62,906 nt of DNA, from contig CAJFNV010000094.1 in assembly GCA_904395805.1 (NCBI GenBank), positions 1-62,906 on the forward strand, read 5' to 3'. A program made the position numbers and the translations under genes. The stretch is from Candidatus Gallispira edinburgensis (GTDB lineage Bacteria; Bacillota; Clostridia; Lachnospirales; CAG-274). This document shows, piece after piece, positions 30,555 to 40,272 of this stretch. Positions within the stretch are counted from its first letter, which is position 1; every line of letters begins with the position of its first letter. The notes below the pieces were generated by a model. It had not been told where the DNA came from, did no database searches, and was given only the letters and a program-made list of their open reading frames with translations.

Positions 30555-30775
30555 TAAAAAAACGGCAACCAATCCCCAAAGGGACGAGTTACCGTGGTTC
30601 CACCCTAATTGCAGTAAAACTGCCGCTTTTAAACTTTTAACGTAAGTTACCCGGGCTTTATTGGAGCCGCTCAGAGGTGGTTTTCACATTCTGCCGTCAT
30701 AGAATGCTCACAGCAAATGCATTCCTCTCTGAATGACTGACAAAAGCTACTGTCCTCATCAACACTTTAAATCTT
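30555..30775 (-). promoter_or_regulatory. T-box riboswitch of thrS
   Basis: The T-box core AGGGTGGAACCACGG lies on the minus strand at 30591-30605. Arms GGTAACTCGTCCC and GGGGATTGGTTGCC form the terminator, followed by TTTTTTT. Upstream, stem I carries the AGTAG and AGAGAG-like blocks, and a candidate specifier ACC followed by A, which codes for threonine. Uncharged tRNA-Thr should stabilise the antiterminator and switch thrS on. Confidence 0.92.
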
Positions 30776-30921
30776 AATTAATAACATGATAACACCTATA
30801 GAGGTATAAGTCAAGAAAATTTATATTAAAATTTTCATTTAAATTTTTAAATAAGATATAAATTAGCAGTCTTAAGCAAATAAATCACAGTAGAAGCATA
30901 TTTACTTAAGTTACACAAGCA

Positions 30922-31980
30922 CTAAAGTGCTTTCCACTTATTTACTCCAAGCTCACCATATTCCTTAATATCACTTATCATTGCCCCAAGCTCATCCATT
31001 GCTCTGTCTGCATCCTTGCCCGGAAGAATAGCTCCAAATATACCTGACGGCAACCCTGAGAAAATTCCCATGCCTCCGGCAGAAATTGGTGCAGCTGCAA
31101 TTGATTTTGTCATTACCTTAAATGTAAAATGAGGTCTTAATGAAGCAAGATAAAGCTGTACAATAGTTATTATTAAACATATTGACACAATAACTCCGCC
31201 TACACTTCCCCAGACAATTCCTATTCCGCTCATCAACGCAATGCATGTAAAAAATACAATAAATTTAAATATATGGTGACCTCTTAAAAATATTAAGAAA
31301 AATAAAAATAATATTAAACCCAGTATAGCTCCCAAAAGAGGAACGGCACTTCCAATAAGAGCTCCTATAAACATAGGTATAATACCAAGAATTATATTTA
31401 TCAGTGCAGACCCCAGATTTATTTTTGAGCTGTAAGACATATCAATGCCTGCGATATCATCAATTTCAAATTCCTTGCTTGTCTGTTCTTTACCAAGCCA
31501 ATTCCTACCGCTTAATCTGAATAATATTCTCTTATTTGTAACAAGGAGCTTTCCATCCTGCCACAAACCCTTTATTGCAGCTCTTACTGTACAAATATCA
31601 TACTGTCTTATAATAGTTTCATCACTGCAGGGCTGAACAAGATCTGGTGTTATTCTTGCCCCTCTTTCATATACATTTTCAAGTGGCTTAATATAATCTT
31701 CCTGTGAAAATGTAAGAAGCTTTCTCAATGCAATGGCACTGCTTTTATTACTGCTTTTATCCTTTGGAGTTACACTATAATATATTTTATCAAGAAAGCT
31801 GCCTATTGCATCTGAAATCCCCTTTATTATACTTCCAATATCAGAATTTCCGTTGCCATTTGAAGGCTCCGTATCATTTTGGACATTTTCATTTGTACTT
31901 TTCTGTACTTTATTCTGTATGCAGTTGCACACCTCACCATCCTTTAGTTCTTTTCCGCACTGATCACAAAATTTCGCCAT
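30922..31980 (-). CDS. zinc-ribbon membrane protein with bacterial PH-like domain
   Basis: 352 residues. The N-terminus is a short zinc ribbon (KFCDQCGKELKDGEVCNC). A bPH/GRAM-like stretch follows with DGKLLVTNKRILFRLSG. Two or three hydrophobic helices lie at about 200-280, and a soluble C-terminus follows. Such proteins are often tied to membrane stress or daptomycin-like responses, but this is inference. It starts 15 bases after the stop of the next upstream gene, so the two form an operon. Confidence 0.7.
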   Translation of the reverse strand: MAKFCDQCGKELKDGEVCNCIQNKVQKSTNENVQNDTEPSNGNGNSDIGSIIKGISDAIGSFLDKIYYSVTPKDKSSNKSSAIALRKLLTFSQEDYIKPLENVYERGARITPDLVQPCSDETIIRQYDICTVRAAIKGLWQDGKLLVTNKRILFRLSGRNWLGKEQTSKEFEIDDIAGIDMSYSSKINLGSALINIILGIIPMFIGALIGSAVPLLGAILGLILFLFFLIFLRGHHIFKFIVFFTCIALMSGIGIVWGSVGGVIVSICLIITIVQLYLASLRPHFTFKVMTKSIAAAPISAGGMGIFSGLPSGIFGAILPGKDADRAMDELGAMISDIKEYGELGVNKWKAL

Positions 31981-31995
31981 AAAAACCTTCCCCCT

Positions 31996-33306
31996 CTATG
32001 TATAAAGTTTCTTCAAATCTAAATCTGCAATTTTCCACTGTTCATTTTCTTTCACATAAGTACCGTATACAACAGCCCTTGATGTATTTGATGTAGTCCT
32101 ATTTCTTCCAAAAATGCTGGTGTAACTGCTGTTTACCTTGTATCTGAATGACATTTTCAGTTCAACATAAAATTTCCCTTCATATACATATGTTCTGTCA
32201 ACCTCAGTTTCAAAATTATTCAATGAAATGCCCGTTATCCTATATCTTGAATTGCTGTTAATTGAATTATATGTACTACTGTATTCCCTGTTAACATCAT
32301 TTAAATATTCATTTCCAATATATGTCTTCAATCCGTCAGCATTTCTTCTGTTAGCAATTTCTCCATATACAAAAGGTATAAATTTTTCAAACTGATCCAC
32401 AACAGTCTTTTTAATATTATCATCAAGTTCAAGATTATCTATTTTTATTTCCTTATTACTGCTCAAATAATATTTAAACGAATCACTTTTCATGTATTCT
32501 GCTGATGCATCTATTACATTTGAACCACTGAACACATCAACTCTGTATGTCTTTATGCCGTCTTCTTCATTATCAAATATCTTTGCATTTTCATCTGTAA
32601 GAGCTATACCGTCAATACTAAGATTGTAATTATTAGGTGCTGTCAATTTAGCCCCATATGCCACATAATTTTCAGAATAAACCTTCCATTCCGGGAAAAC
32701 ACCAATAACTCTTTCCCCCGTTTTTCTTAATGTAACATCGGTATACATTCCCTTTTCATTTCCGTCATATTCAAAGTAAAACTCTTTACTATCCGTGCCT
32801 ATGTCTTCTTTGGATATTAATTTAACATTTTTTATTTTTTTCTCATTTTTTTCATTTACGTTCTCTTTAGCATCGAAATTTTCCTTTTTCAGGAACGGAG
32901 ATTCCGGTAAATAAAGGCAGGAATACACCTTATCAAAATCCCCGTTATATGATGCTACAACAAACTTTTTGGCTACTGCAGATGGACTTGCTACCGAACT
33001 TATTGTTCCTGCTCCAATTCCTATAAGGCATATTACACCGACTGCTGTTGCCAGACGCACCTTTGTTTTTTTAGGCATTGATTTGATTTTAGCGTTTATT
33101 TCGTTAATATCAAATCCTGTACTCCTCTTGCCGTTATTACCTTCACCGGTAACATAGGAATCATCAAAGTCATAGTGATACACCTTCCCTCTTTGTATAG
33201 GCTTATCATCAATCTTATAAACCCTGTCACTTCTTACTATAACTCTGTCACTGGAATAGGGCCTTTTTATAGGCCTGTCATTTTCAACTTTATAACTATT
33301 TTCCAT
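31996..33306 (-). CDS. TcaA-like single-pass membrane protein
   Basis: 436 residues from the ATG at 33306, placed after AAGGGGTGGGGG; the longer frame to 33468 has no ribosome site. A basic cytoplasmic part of about 95 residues precedes one membrane helix (VRLATAVGVICLIGIGAGTI). The extracellular part resembles TcaA: a FVVASYNGDFDKVYSCLY segment, two beta-sandwich-like units, and a C-terminal NTF2-like unit ending KENEQWKIADLDL. TcaA homologs sense or modify the wall under glycopeptide stress. Its zinc-ribbon partner is the next gene. Confidence 0.62.
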   Translation of the reverse strand: MENSYKVENDRPIKRPYSSDRVIVRSDRVYKIDDKPIQRGKVYHYDFDDSYVTGEGNNGKRSTGFDINEINAKIKSMPKKTKVRLATAVGVICLIGIGAGTISSVASPSAVAKKFVVASYNGDFDKVYSCLYLPESPFLKKENFDAKENVNEKNEKKIKNVKLISKEDIGTDSKEFYFEYDGNEKGMYTDVTLRKTGERVIGVFPEWKVYSENYVAYGAKLTAPNNYNLSIDGIALTDENAKIFDNEEDGIKTYRVDVFSGSNVIDASAEYMKSDSFKYYLSSNKEIKIDNLELDDNIKKTVVDQFEKFIPFVYGEIANRRNADGLKTYIGNEYLNDVNREYSSTYNSINSNSRYRITGISLNNFETEVDRTYVYEGKFYVELKMSFRYKVNSSYTSIFGRNRTTSNTSRAVVYGTYVKENEQWKIADLDLKKLYT

Positions 33307-33497
33307 TCCCCCACCCCTTTGCACTTTTAACAAATCACATTTATGCAAATACTTGTTTTTATATATTTTCACCTTTATTTTAACAATATCCGCCATCAAA
33401 GTCAACAATTTGTTGATTTTCTTTTTGTTTTTTTGACATTTTTTGTTATTTTTAACAACCAGATTCAAACCATGTTAAGCGCAATTCAGCATCTATA

Positions 33498-34304
33498 TCA
33501 GTAATTCTCAATATCTACTTTCTCTGCCCTACAGGTATAGTGCAGCACGCTCTCACATATCTTATCAAAATTGGCATAATTATCACTTACATAAAACTCT
33601 CTTCTGCCCTCACCCTCGTTATCTGTAAGCATATCATTATTATGTAAATATTCCTTAAGTTTAACAGCCGTCGCCTTTGCAGGGTCAACAATAGTGACCT
33701 TTTCCCCTACAAATTCACCTATTGTAGCCTTAAAAAGAGGATAATGGGTACATCCCAGTATAATGGAATCTATATCCTTTTCAACAAGCTCTGTAAGATA
33801 CTCCCTGACTGTAAGCCTTGCAATTTCATTATCTGTCCAGCCCTCCTCAGCAAGTGGCACAAAGAGAGGACAAGCCTTCTTAAAGACCTGTATTCCGCTG
33901 TCGGCATTTTTGAGCCTTTTTTCATATGCTCCCGAGCTTACGGTGCCCTGAGTACCTATAAGACCTACTCTCTTGTTTTTTGTAGCTTTAAGACAGCTTT
34001 CAACTCCCGGAGTAACAACTTCTATTATAGGCAGATCCGAAAAAGTTCCGGAAAGACTTTCATAACAGTTTGAGCTTACTGTATTGCAGGCAATAACAAT
34101 AGCCTTAACATTTTTTGTCAGCAGAAACCTTATTATCTGCTCTGAAAATTTAGTAACGGTCTCCCTGCTTTTTGAGCCGTAGGGAACCCTTGCAGTATCT
34201 CCGAAGTATATTAAATCTTCATGTGGCAGCATTTTTATTATCTGCTTTGCAACAGTCAGTCCCCCCACACCAGAATCAAATACACCTATAGGTCTTTTGT
34301 CCAT
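33498..34304 (-). CDS. murI: glutamate racemase
   Basis: 268 residues from the ATG at 34304, five bases after the ddl stop. It makes D-glutamate for peptidoglycan. PIGVFDSGVGGLTVAK opens the protein. The two catalytic cysteines lie in VIACNTVSSN and ILGCTHYPLF. It forms an operon with ddl, which joins the two enzymes that make the D-amino acids of the muramyl peptide. Confidence 0.95.
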   Translation of the reverse strand: MDKRPIGVFDSGVGGLTVAKQIIKMLPHEDLIYFGDTARVPYGSKSRETVTKFSEQIIRFLLTKNVKAIVIACNTVSSNCYESLSGTFSDLPIIEVVTPGVESCLKATKNKRVGLIGTQGTVSSGAYEKRLKNADSGIQVFKKACPLFVPLAEEGWTDNEIARLTVREYLTELVEKDIDSIILGCTHYPLFKATIGEFVGEKVTIVDPAKATAVKLKEYLHNNDMLTDNEGEGRREFYVSDNYANFDKICESVLHYTCRAEKVDIENY

Positions 34305-34308
34305 AACA

Positions 34309-35382
34309 TTAGTCCTCATTTCTGCTAAAGCCCAAATCAATGATCTTATCTATAATTTCTTCCGTACTCAAGCCAACCTCATTAAAGAGCATTGTATACA
34401 TACTTATAGGAGTAAATCCAGGCAGAGTATTTATTTCATTAAACACTATTCTCTCAGTGCCTTCCTCCATAAAGAAGTCAACTCTTGAAAGACCTCTTCC
34501 GTCAAGAGCCTTAAATATTTTTACTGCCTTTTCTCTTATTTCCTCAGTCTTGTTTTCCGGAATAGGTGCAGGAATAACAGTCTTTGACTCCTTGTTGTTG
34601 TACTTTGCATCGTAATCGTAAAATTCTGCAGCAGCAAGGACCTGACCGACTGCAGAAGCCTTGACATCGGTATTTCCAAGCACAGCACATTCAAGCTCAT
34701 AGCCTGTAATGTTTTCTTCTATTACAACAGTCCTGTCCTCCTTTGAGGCAGTCCATAATCCGTCAACAAGCTCATCCCTGTTATGTGCCTTTGTAATACC
34801 CACACTTGAACCTGCACAGGCAGGCTTAACAAAGCATGGATAGCCGCATACATCCTCAACCTTTTCAATACAGCTTTCTATATCGTTTTCAATCTCATTT
34901 CTGTACACAACGGTATATTTTGCCTGATCAATGCCAAGCTTTTCAACTATGATCTTAGTGAAAGCCTTGTTCATACTCACAGCAGAAGACAGAACACCGC
35001 AGCCCACATAAGGAATTTTTGCAAGTTCAAAAAGCCCCTGAATTGTGCCGTCCTCACCGTTAGCACCATGGAGCACAGGGAAAACAAGGTCCACAGGCAT
35101 AAGCTTCACCTTTTCCCCTACTATTCTGAATATTCCCCTGTGTGTGGCGTCTGGACTCAGAATTGCCTCGGTCGCATATTTCTCCCATGTATCATTCTGT
35201 ATATTTTCAACAGGACCGTCATATAAAAGCCAATGTCCTTCCTTTGTTATATATACAGGCAAAACAGTATATTTGTCCTGATTAATGTGTGATATAATAT
35301 TTGCCGCACTTACCTTTGACACATCATGCTCTGATGACTGTCCTCCGAATAAAACAGCAATAACCTTTTTAGCCATATTCAT
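34309..35382 (-). CDS. ddl: D-alanine-D-alanine ligase
   Basis: 357 residues. An ATP-grasp enzyme that makes D-Ala-D-Ala for the cell wall. The N-terminal FGGQSSEHDVS, the KPACAGSSVGITKA ATP segment, the RVDFFMEEG metal site and the INTLPGFTPISMY loop are present. The Tyr in that last loop suggests a D-Ala rather than D-Lac product. It is followed by murI. The start could also be two codons downstream. Confidence 0.94.
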   Translation of the reverse strand: MNMAKKVIAVLFGGQSSEHDVSKVSAANIISHINQDKYTVLPVYITKEGHWLLYDGPVENIQNDTWEKYATEAILSPDATHRGIFRIVGEKVKLMPVDLVFPVLHGANGEDGTIQGLFELAKIPYVGCGVLSSAVSMNKAFTKIIVEKLGIDQAKYTVVYRNEIENDIESCIEKVEDVCGYPCFVKPACAGSSVGITKAHNRDELVDGLWTASKEDRTVVIEENITGYELECAVLGNTDVKASAVGQVLAAAEFYDYDAKYNNKESKTVIPAPIPENKTEEIREKAVKIFKALDGRGLSRVDFFMEEGTERIVFNEINTLPGFTPISMYTMLFNEVGLSTEEIIDKIIDLGFSRNED

Positions 35383-35476
35383 ATTTCCTTTCCGTTTTTA
35401 TGAGCTGTTGTATATGGCTGTTATAAAACCAAATCACATAAGTTCCAACCGCTTATTTAAGCTGTTGCTGTTCCCT

Positions 35477-35501
35477 GTAGGGGCGAGCATTGCTCGCCCG
35501 C
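35477..35501. repeat. short palindromic intergenic repeat
   Basis: The palindrome GGGCGAGCATTGCTCGCCC follows CTGTAG. It is a form seen widely in clostridial genomes as a small mobile repeat. It lies between ddl and nadE. Confidence 0.6.
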
Positions 35502-35584
35502 AATTTATTATAACACCATAAAAACAAAGCACACATTTTTATATTCATTTTATACCTAAACGCCCTTTATTACAAGAGTAAATT

Positions 35585-37507
35585 TCATTCTTTGTCCCTT
35601 ATTTCATCAAGCACCTTCATCCACTCATTAACAGAAGCATCGCTTGGCATTCTCCAGTCCCCTCTCGGGCTTAAGCTTACTGAACCCACCTTAGGTCCGT
35701 CAGGCAGACAGCTCCTCTTAAACTGCTGTGAGAAAAATCTCCAATAGAAATTTCTGAGCCACTTATAAAGCGTTTTTTTGTCATACTTATCCTTAAAGGC
35801 AATTTGTGAAAGATAGTATATTTTGTCTGGCTCAAAACCCAATCTCATCATGTTGTAAAGGAAAAAGTCATGAAGTTCATAAGGTCCCACAACATCCTCT
35901 GTTATCTGTGCGATTTCACCGTTCTCATCGGGAGGAAGCAGCTCGGGAGAAACAGGCGTATCAAGTATATCGGTTAAAATTTCTTTAAGCTTTTTGTCCT
36001 CTGTGGTGTCTGCCACATACTGTATAAGGTATTTAATAAGTGTCTTAGGTATTGAACAGTTTACACCATACATACTCATGTGGTCACCGTTATAGGTCGC
36101 CCAGCCCAGAGCAAGCTCACTTAAATCACCTGTACCTACAACAAAGCCCTTGTATTTTGACGCCATATTCATTAATACCATTGTTCTCTCCCTTGCCTGT
36201 GAATTTTCATAGGTCAGGTCGTGAACATCAGGGTCATGCCCTATATCTTCAAAGTGCTGCATTACTGCCTTTTTAATATTTACTTCTATCAGAGTAGCAC
36301 CCAGTTCCTTTACAAGACTTACAGCATTGTTGTATGTTCTGTCCGTAGTTCCGAAGCATGGCATTGTAACGGCTATTATTCCCTTTTTGTCCATTCCTGC
36401 AAGCTCAAAGGCTCTTGCAGTAACAATAAGCGCCTGTGTTGAATCCAGACCGCCGCTTATGCCTATAACAACATTTTCACAGCCTATATGTTCAATTCTC
36501 TTTTTAAGTCCGTAAGCCTGTATATTGATTATTTCCTCACATCTCTTAGCCCTCTTTTTCAGATCCTTAGGCACAAAAGGAGCAGGATCGATAAATCTGT
36601 CTATGTCACAGGAATTTGGCTTAAAGTCAGTTTCAACAATTGTATAATTGCTGTCATCCGTCCTGAATGATGTATTCCTCTGTCTTTCACTTGCCATTTT
36701 ATATACATCGATATCACCGTATATAATTCCGTTTTCAAACCTCTTTGACTCACTTAATGTAACACCGTTTTCGCATATAAGGTTATGTCCCGAATAAACT
36801 ACATCAGTTGTAGACTCACCTTCTCCCGCACAGGCGTATACATATCCTCCTATAATTCTTGCTGACTGGCTTTCAACAAGAGATTTTCTGTAAACATCCT
36901 TGCCCGTTATTTCATTTCCCGCAGAAGGATTTGCTATAATTGTCGCTCCCGCAAGAGCATGATTAAGTGAAGGAGGTATAACACTCCACAGATCCTCGCA
37001 TATTTCAACTCCCAGAGTAAATTCAGGCATAAAGGATGACTGTATTATAACATCTGTACCAAAGGGGACCTCCTCGCCTAAAAAATCGATAATTCTTGTT
37101 TCATTTAAAGCCTCTCTGAACCATCTCATTTCATAAAACTCATTATAATTAGGGAGAAAACTTTTAGGTACCACAGCTAAAGTCTTTCCGTTATATAATA
37201 CGGCAGCACAGTTATAAAGATTACCAAGATATTTATAAGGAAAGCCCACAACAGCTATTATATTCTTTCCCCCGGTATAAATTTTAATTTTTTCTAATCC
37301 CTCCATTGCTCCTTCCAAAAGACACCTCTGAGAGAACAAGTCACCGCAGGTGTACCCCGTAACGGCAAGCTCAGGGAAAACAATAAGCTCCGCATTGTTT
37401 TTAACAGCTTCATTTATACATTTAATAATATTGTAAGTATTGTGATCACAGTCAGCGACCTTTACATAAGGCGTAGCCGCAGCTGTTCTTATAAATCCGA
37501 ATTTCAT
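35585..37507 (-). CDS. nadE: glutamine-dependent NAD(+) synthetase
   Basis: 640 residues, the two-domain form. The N-terminal nitrilase-type glutaminase shows Glu46, Lys115 and Cys170 (GVEICEDLW) as its triad. The C-terminal synthetase has the PP-loop ISGGLDSTQAL. It amidates deamido-NAD using ammonia released from glutamine. No ribosome-site ambiguity is seen. It is monocistronic. Confidence 0.96.
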   Translation of the reverse strand: MKFGFIRTAAATPYVKVADCDHNTYNIIKCINEAVKNNAELIVFPELAVTGYTCGDLFSQRCLLEGAMEGLEKIKIYTGGKNIIAVVGFPYKYLGNLYNCAAVLYNGKTLAVVPKSFLPNYNEFYEMRWFREALNETRIIDFLGEEVPFGTDVIIQSSFMPEFTLGVEICEDLWSVIPPSLNHALAGATIIANPSAGNEITGKDVYRKSLVESQSARIIGGYVYACAGEGESTTDVVYSGHNLICENGVTLSESKRFENGIIYGDIDVYKMASERQRNTSFRTDDSNYTIVETDFKPNSCDIDRFIDPAPFVPKDLKKRAKRCEEIINIQAYGLKKRIEHIGCENVVIGISGGLDSTQALIVTARAFELAGMDKKGIIAVTMPCFGTTDRTYNNAVSLVKELGATLIEVNIKKAVMQHFEDIGHDPDVHDLTYENSQARERTMVLMNMASKYKGFVVGTGDLSELALGWATYNGDHMSMYGVNCSIPKTLIKYLIQYVADTTEDKKLKEILTDILDTPVSPELLPPDENGEIAQITEDVVGPYELHDFFLYNMMRLGFEPDKIYYLSQIAFKDKYDKKTLYKWLRNFYWRFFSQQFKRSCLPDGPKVGSVSLSPRGDWRMPSDASVNEWMKVLDEIRDKE

Positions 37508-37777
37508 AATAACCTCCCGAAAATATATTTACCTATATATTACCACAAAATCATTCTTAAAAGCTATCAATTTAAACTTTTGTAAAAATTTTATATAATT
37601 ATATATAATTTTTTTAATTTTTTGGAAAAAATTGATATGCTGTAATTTAATGTAAAACAATGTTTTACGATTTATAACTTAATTTTTTTAAAAATTTCAT
37701 AATTTTTGTTGTAATTCACCATAGAAATATGTTATTATATAGTTAAATAAATCATAGCGAATGGAGGGAATGCAGCT

Positions 37778-39058
37778 ATGCGCAAAAAAGAAATGATGGC
37801 TATGCTTTTAGCCGGAGGACAGGGAAGTCGTTTAGGTATCCTTACACTGGATAAGGCTAAACCTGCCGTTGCCTTTGGCGGTAAATACCGTATTATTGAC
37901 TTTCCAATGAGTAACTGTGTTAATTCCGGAGTAGACACTGTAGGTGTACTCACTCAGTATCAGCCTTTTACTCTTAATCAGCATATAGGTATAGGTGTCC
38001 CATGGGATCTCGACGTAAGAAACGGCGGTGTTTCCATTCTTGCACCTCATCAGAGAGAAGGCGAAAAGGGAGAATGGTATTCAGGCACAGCTAATGCTAT
38101 TTATCAGAACATTGACTACATTGATGCAAACAAGCCTGAATATGTACTTATTCTTTCAGGTGACCATATTTACAAGATGGACTATGCAGCTATGCTCAAA
38201 TTCCATAAGCAGAACAACTGCGATGTTACAATAGCAGTTCTTGAAGTAACCATGGAAGAGGCAAGCCGTTTCGGTATTATGAATGCCGATGAAAACGACA
38301 AGATATATGAATTTGAAGAAAAGCCCGAACATCCAAAGAGCAATCTTGCAAGTATGGGTATATACATATTCACATGGGATAAGTTAAGAGAAGCACTTAT
38401 CGAGGATAACAGAATTCACTCAGACAGTGACTTCGGAAAGCACATTATACCTTCAATGCTTAACAAAGGTATGACTCTTTATGCTTACAGATTTAAGGAT
38501 TACTGGAAGGATGTAGGAACAATTGAATCTTACTGGGCAGCCAATATGGAACTTATTAAGACCCTGCCTGAATTCAACTTATATGAGGACTTCTGGAAGA
38601 TCTATACAAACAGCAATCTTCAGCCTCCTATGTATGCAGGTCCAAACTCAGAAATAAAGACAAGTATTGTTTCAGAGGGCTGTCAGGTTGAAGGTAAGGT
38701 CGAGCATTCCGTTCTCAGTAAAAATGTTGTTATTGAAGAAGGTGCCGTTATAAAGGACTCCATAATCATGGAAGGCTGCCATATAGGCAAAAATACTGTA
38801 ATTGACAGATGTATAATTGACCAGAATACAGTTATAGGCAGCAATGTTGTTATGGGTACAGGGGATAACATTCCAAACGAAGGAAAGCCTAAGATCTATA
38901 ACACAGGCATTACTGTTATCGGTAACAATACCAATGTTCCCGATGGTATTGAGATCGGTAAAAACTGCGTAATTTACGGTAAAACAGTTGCCGAAAATTA
39001 CACAGACAGCAAGCTTCCAAGCGGAAAATCTGTAATTATAATAGAGGAGGGAATTTAA
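37778..39058 (+). CDS. glgC: glucose-1-phosphate adenylyltransferase, GlgC subunit
   Basis: 426 residues. It makes ADP-glucose for glycogen. [20 protein letters not shown] is the nucleotide-binding N-terminus. The ADP-glucose/Glc-1-P region [17 protein letters not shown] is intact, and the C-terminus is a left-handed beta-helix. It is followed by glgD three bases later. The upstream 270 bp are very AT rich with a GTAAAACAATGTTTTAC palindrome (37651-37667), a possible operator. GlgC is probably the catalytic subunit of a GlgCD heterotetramer. Confidence 0.96.
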   Translation: MRKKEMMAMLLAGGQGSRLGILTLDKAKPAVAFGGKYRIIDFPMSNCVNSGVDTVGVLTQYQPFTLNQHIGIGVPWDLDVRNGGVSILAPHQREGEKGEWYSGTANAIYQNIDYIDANKPEYVLILSGDHIYKMDYAAMLKFHKQNNCDVTIAVLEVTMEEASRFGIMNADENDKIYEFEEKPEHPKSNLASMGIYIFTWDKLREALIEDNRIHSDSDFGKHIIPSMLNKGMTLYAYRFKDYWKDVGTIESYWAANMELIKTLPEFNLYEDFWKIYTNSNLQPPMYAGPNSEIKTSIVSEGCQVEGKVEHSVLSKNVVIEEGAVIKDSIIMEGCHIGKNTVIDRCIIDQNTVIGSNVVMGTGDNIPNEGKPKIYNTGITVIGNNTNVPDGIEIGKNCVIYGKTVAENYTDSKLPSGKSVIIIEEGI

Positions 39059-39060
39059 TT

Positions 39061-40173
39061 ATGAAAGCTATAGGTATTATACTTGCCGGCGGCAACAGTG
39101 AAAGATTAAAAGCACTTTGTAAGGTAAGGGCAATTGCCGCTATGCCGGTCGCTTCCTCTTACAGAGCAATTGACTTCGCACTGAGTAATATGTCAAATTC
39201 TTCCATCAACAAGGTTGCGGTTATTACTCAGTATAACTCAAGAAGCCTTCAGGACCATTTATCTTCTGCTAAATGGTGGGATCTTGACAGAAAGGAAGGC
39301 GGTTTATACATATTCACTCCTTTCCTTACAAGCGAAAACAACTTCTGGTTCAGAGGTGTAGCTGATTCAATTTATCAGAACATTTCATTCCTTAAGAGAA
39401 GTCATGAACCTTATGTTGTTATAGTTTCAGGTGACGCCATTTATAAAATGGACTATCAGAAAGTTCTTGAATATCATGTTGAAAAGGGTGCTGACATAAC
39501 AATTGTTACCAAAAATGTTGCAGGCACCACAAAGGATCCTCATGACTACGGTGTCATGACCTTTGATGATGACATGAAACTTACAAGCTTTGAGGAAAAG
39601 CCTATTGAGCCAAAGAGCGATAATATTTCTCTCGGTATATATGTTATTTCAAGACCTCTTCTTATAAAGCTTCTTGAAACAGCTATTCCAAAGGGATATT
39701 ATGACTTTGTTAAAGATATAATATTAAGAAACAAAGACCATCTTAATATATATGGCTACGATTTCGAAGGCTACTGGAACACACTTAACAGTGTTGAAGC
39801 ATATATGGAAACAAATATGGACTTCCTTAAGCCTGAAGTTATGTCTATATTCAAGAGCGAGCCTTATATAAGCACCAAGCCAAGTGATGATCCTCCGGCT
39901 AAGTTTAATTCAACAGCTGAGGTAAAGAATTCAATTGTCGGTACAGGTACCATTATTGACGGTGCGGTTTCCAATTCCGTATTATTCAGAAAGGTTACTA
40001 TTTCAGAAGGTGCAAAGGTCGATAATTCAATTATAATGAAGAGTTCTTATATAGGAAAAGGCTGCGTGATCGAAAACGCAATTATTGATAAAGAAGCTGT
40101 TATAAGCGACGGCAAACAGGTTATAGGTACGCCTGAGGATCCAATTGTTATTACAAAGGGACAGGTTGTATAA
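39061..40173 (+). CDS. glgD: glucose-1-phosphate adenylyltransferase, GlgD subunit
   Basis: 370 residues. The GlgD paralog of Firmicutes. The N-terminal nucleotide loop is altered (AGGNSERLKALCKVRAIAAM) relative to GlgC, in line with a regulatory or modulating subunit. The beta-helix C-terminus is retained. It starts three bases after glgC, so the two are made together. Confidence 0.94.
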   Translation: MKAIGIILAGGNSERLKALCKVRAIAAMPVASSYRAIDFALSNMSNSSINKVAVITQYNSRSLQDHLSSAKWWDLDRKEGGLYIFTPFLTSENNFWFRGVADSIYQNISFLKRSHEPYVVIVSGDAIYKMDYQKVLEYHVEKGADITIVTKNVAGTTKDPHDYGVMTFDDDMKLTSFEEKPIEPKSDNISLGIYVISRPLLIKLLETAIPKGYYDFVKDIILRNKDHLNIYGYDFEGYWNTLNSVEAYMETNMDFLKPEVMSIFKSEPYISTKPSDDPPAKFNSTAEVKNSIVGTGTIIDGAVSNSVLFRKVTISEGAKVDNSIIMKSSYIGKGCVIENAIIDKEAVISDGKQVIGTPEDPIVITKGQVV

Positions 40174-40193
40174 TTTAATATACATATAACTAC

Positions 40194-40225
40194 AGCGGTA
40201 CACTTTTGAATGTGTACCGCTTTTT
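40194..40225 (+). terminator. intrinsic terminator of glgCD
   Basis: Stem AGCGGTACAC / GTGTACCGCT is followed by TTTT. Confidence 0.88.
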
Positions 40226-40232
40226 AATGTGT

Positions 40233-40262
40233 GAAAAAGGCTGACTTATTGCAAGCCAGCCT
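40233..40262 (-). terminator. intrinsic terminator of pyk
   Basis: Stem AGGCTG / CAGCCT with a longer loop is followed on the minus strand by TTTTTC. Confidence 0.7.
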
Positions 40263-40272
40263 GAAACATTTA

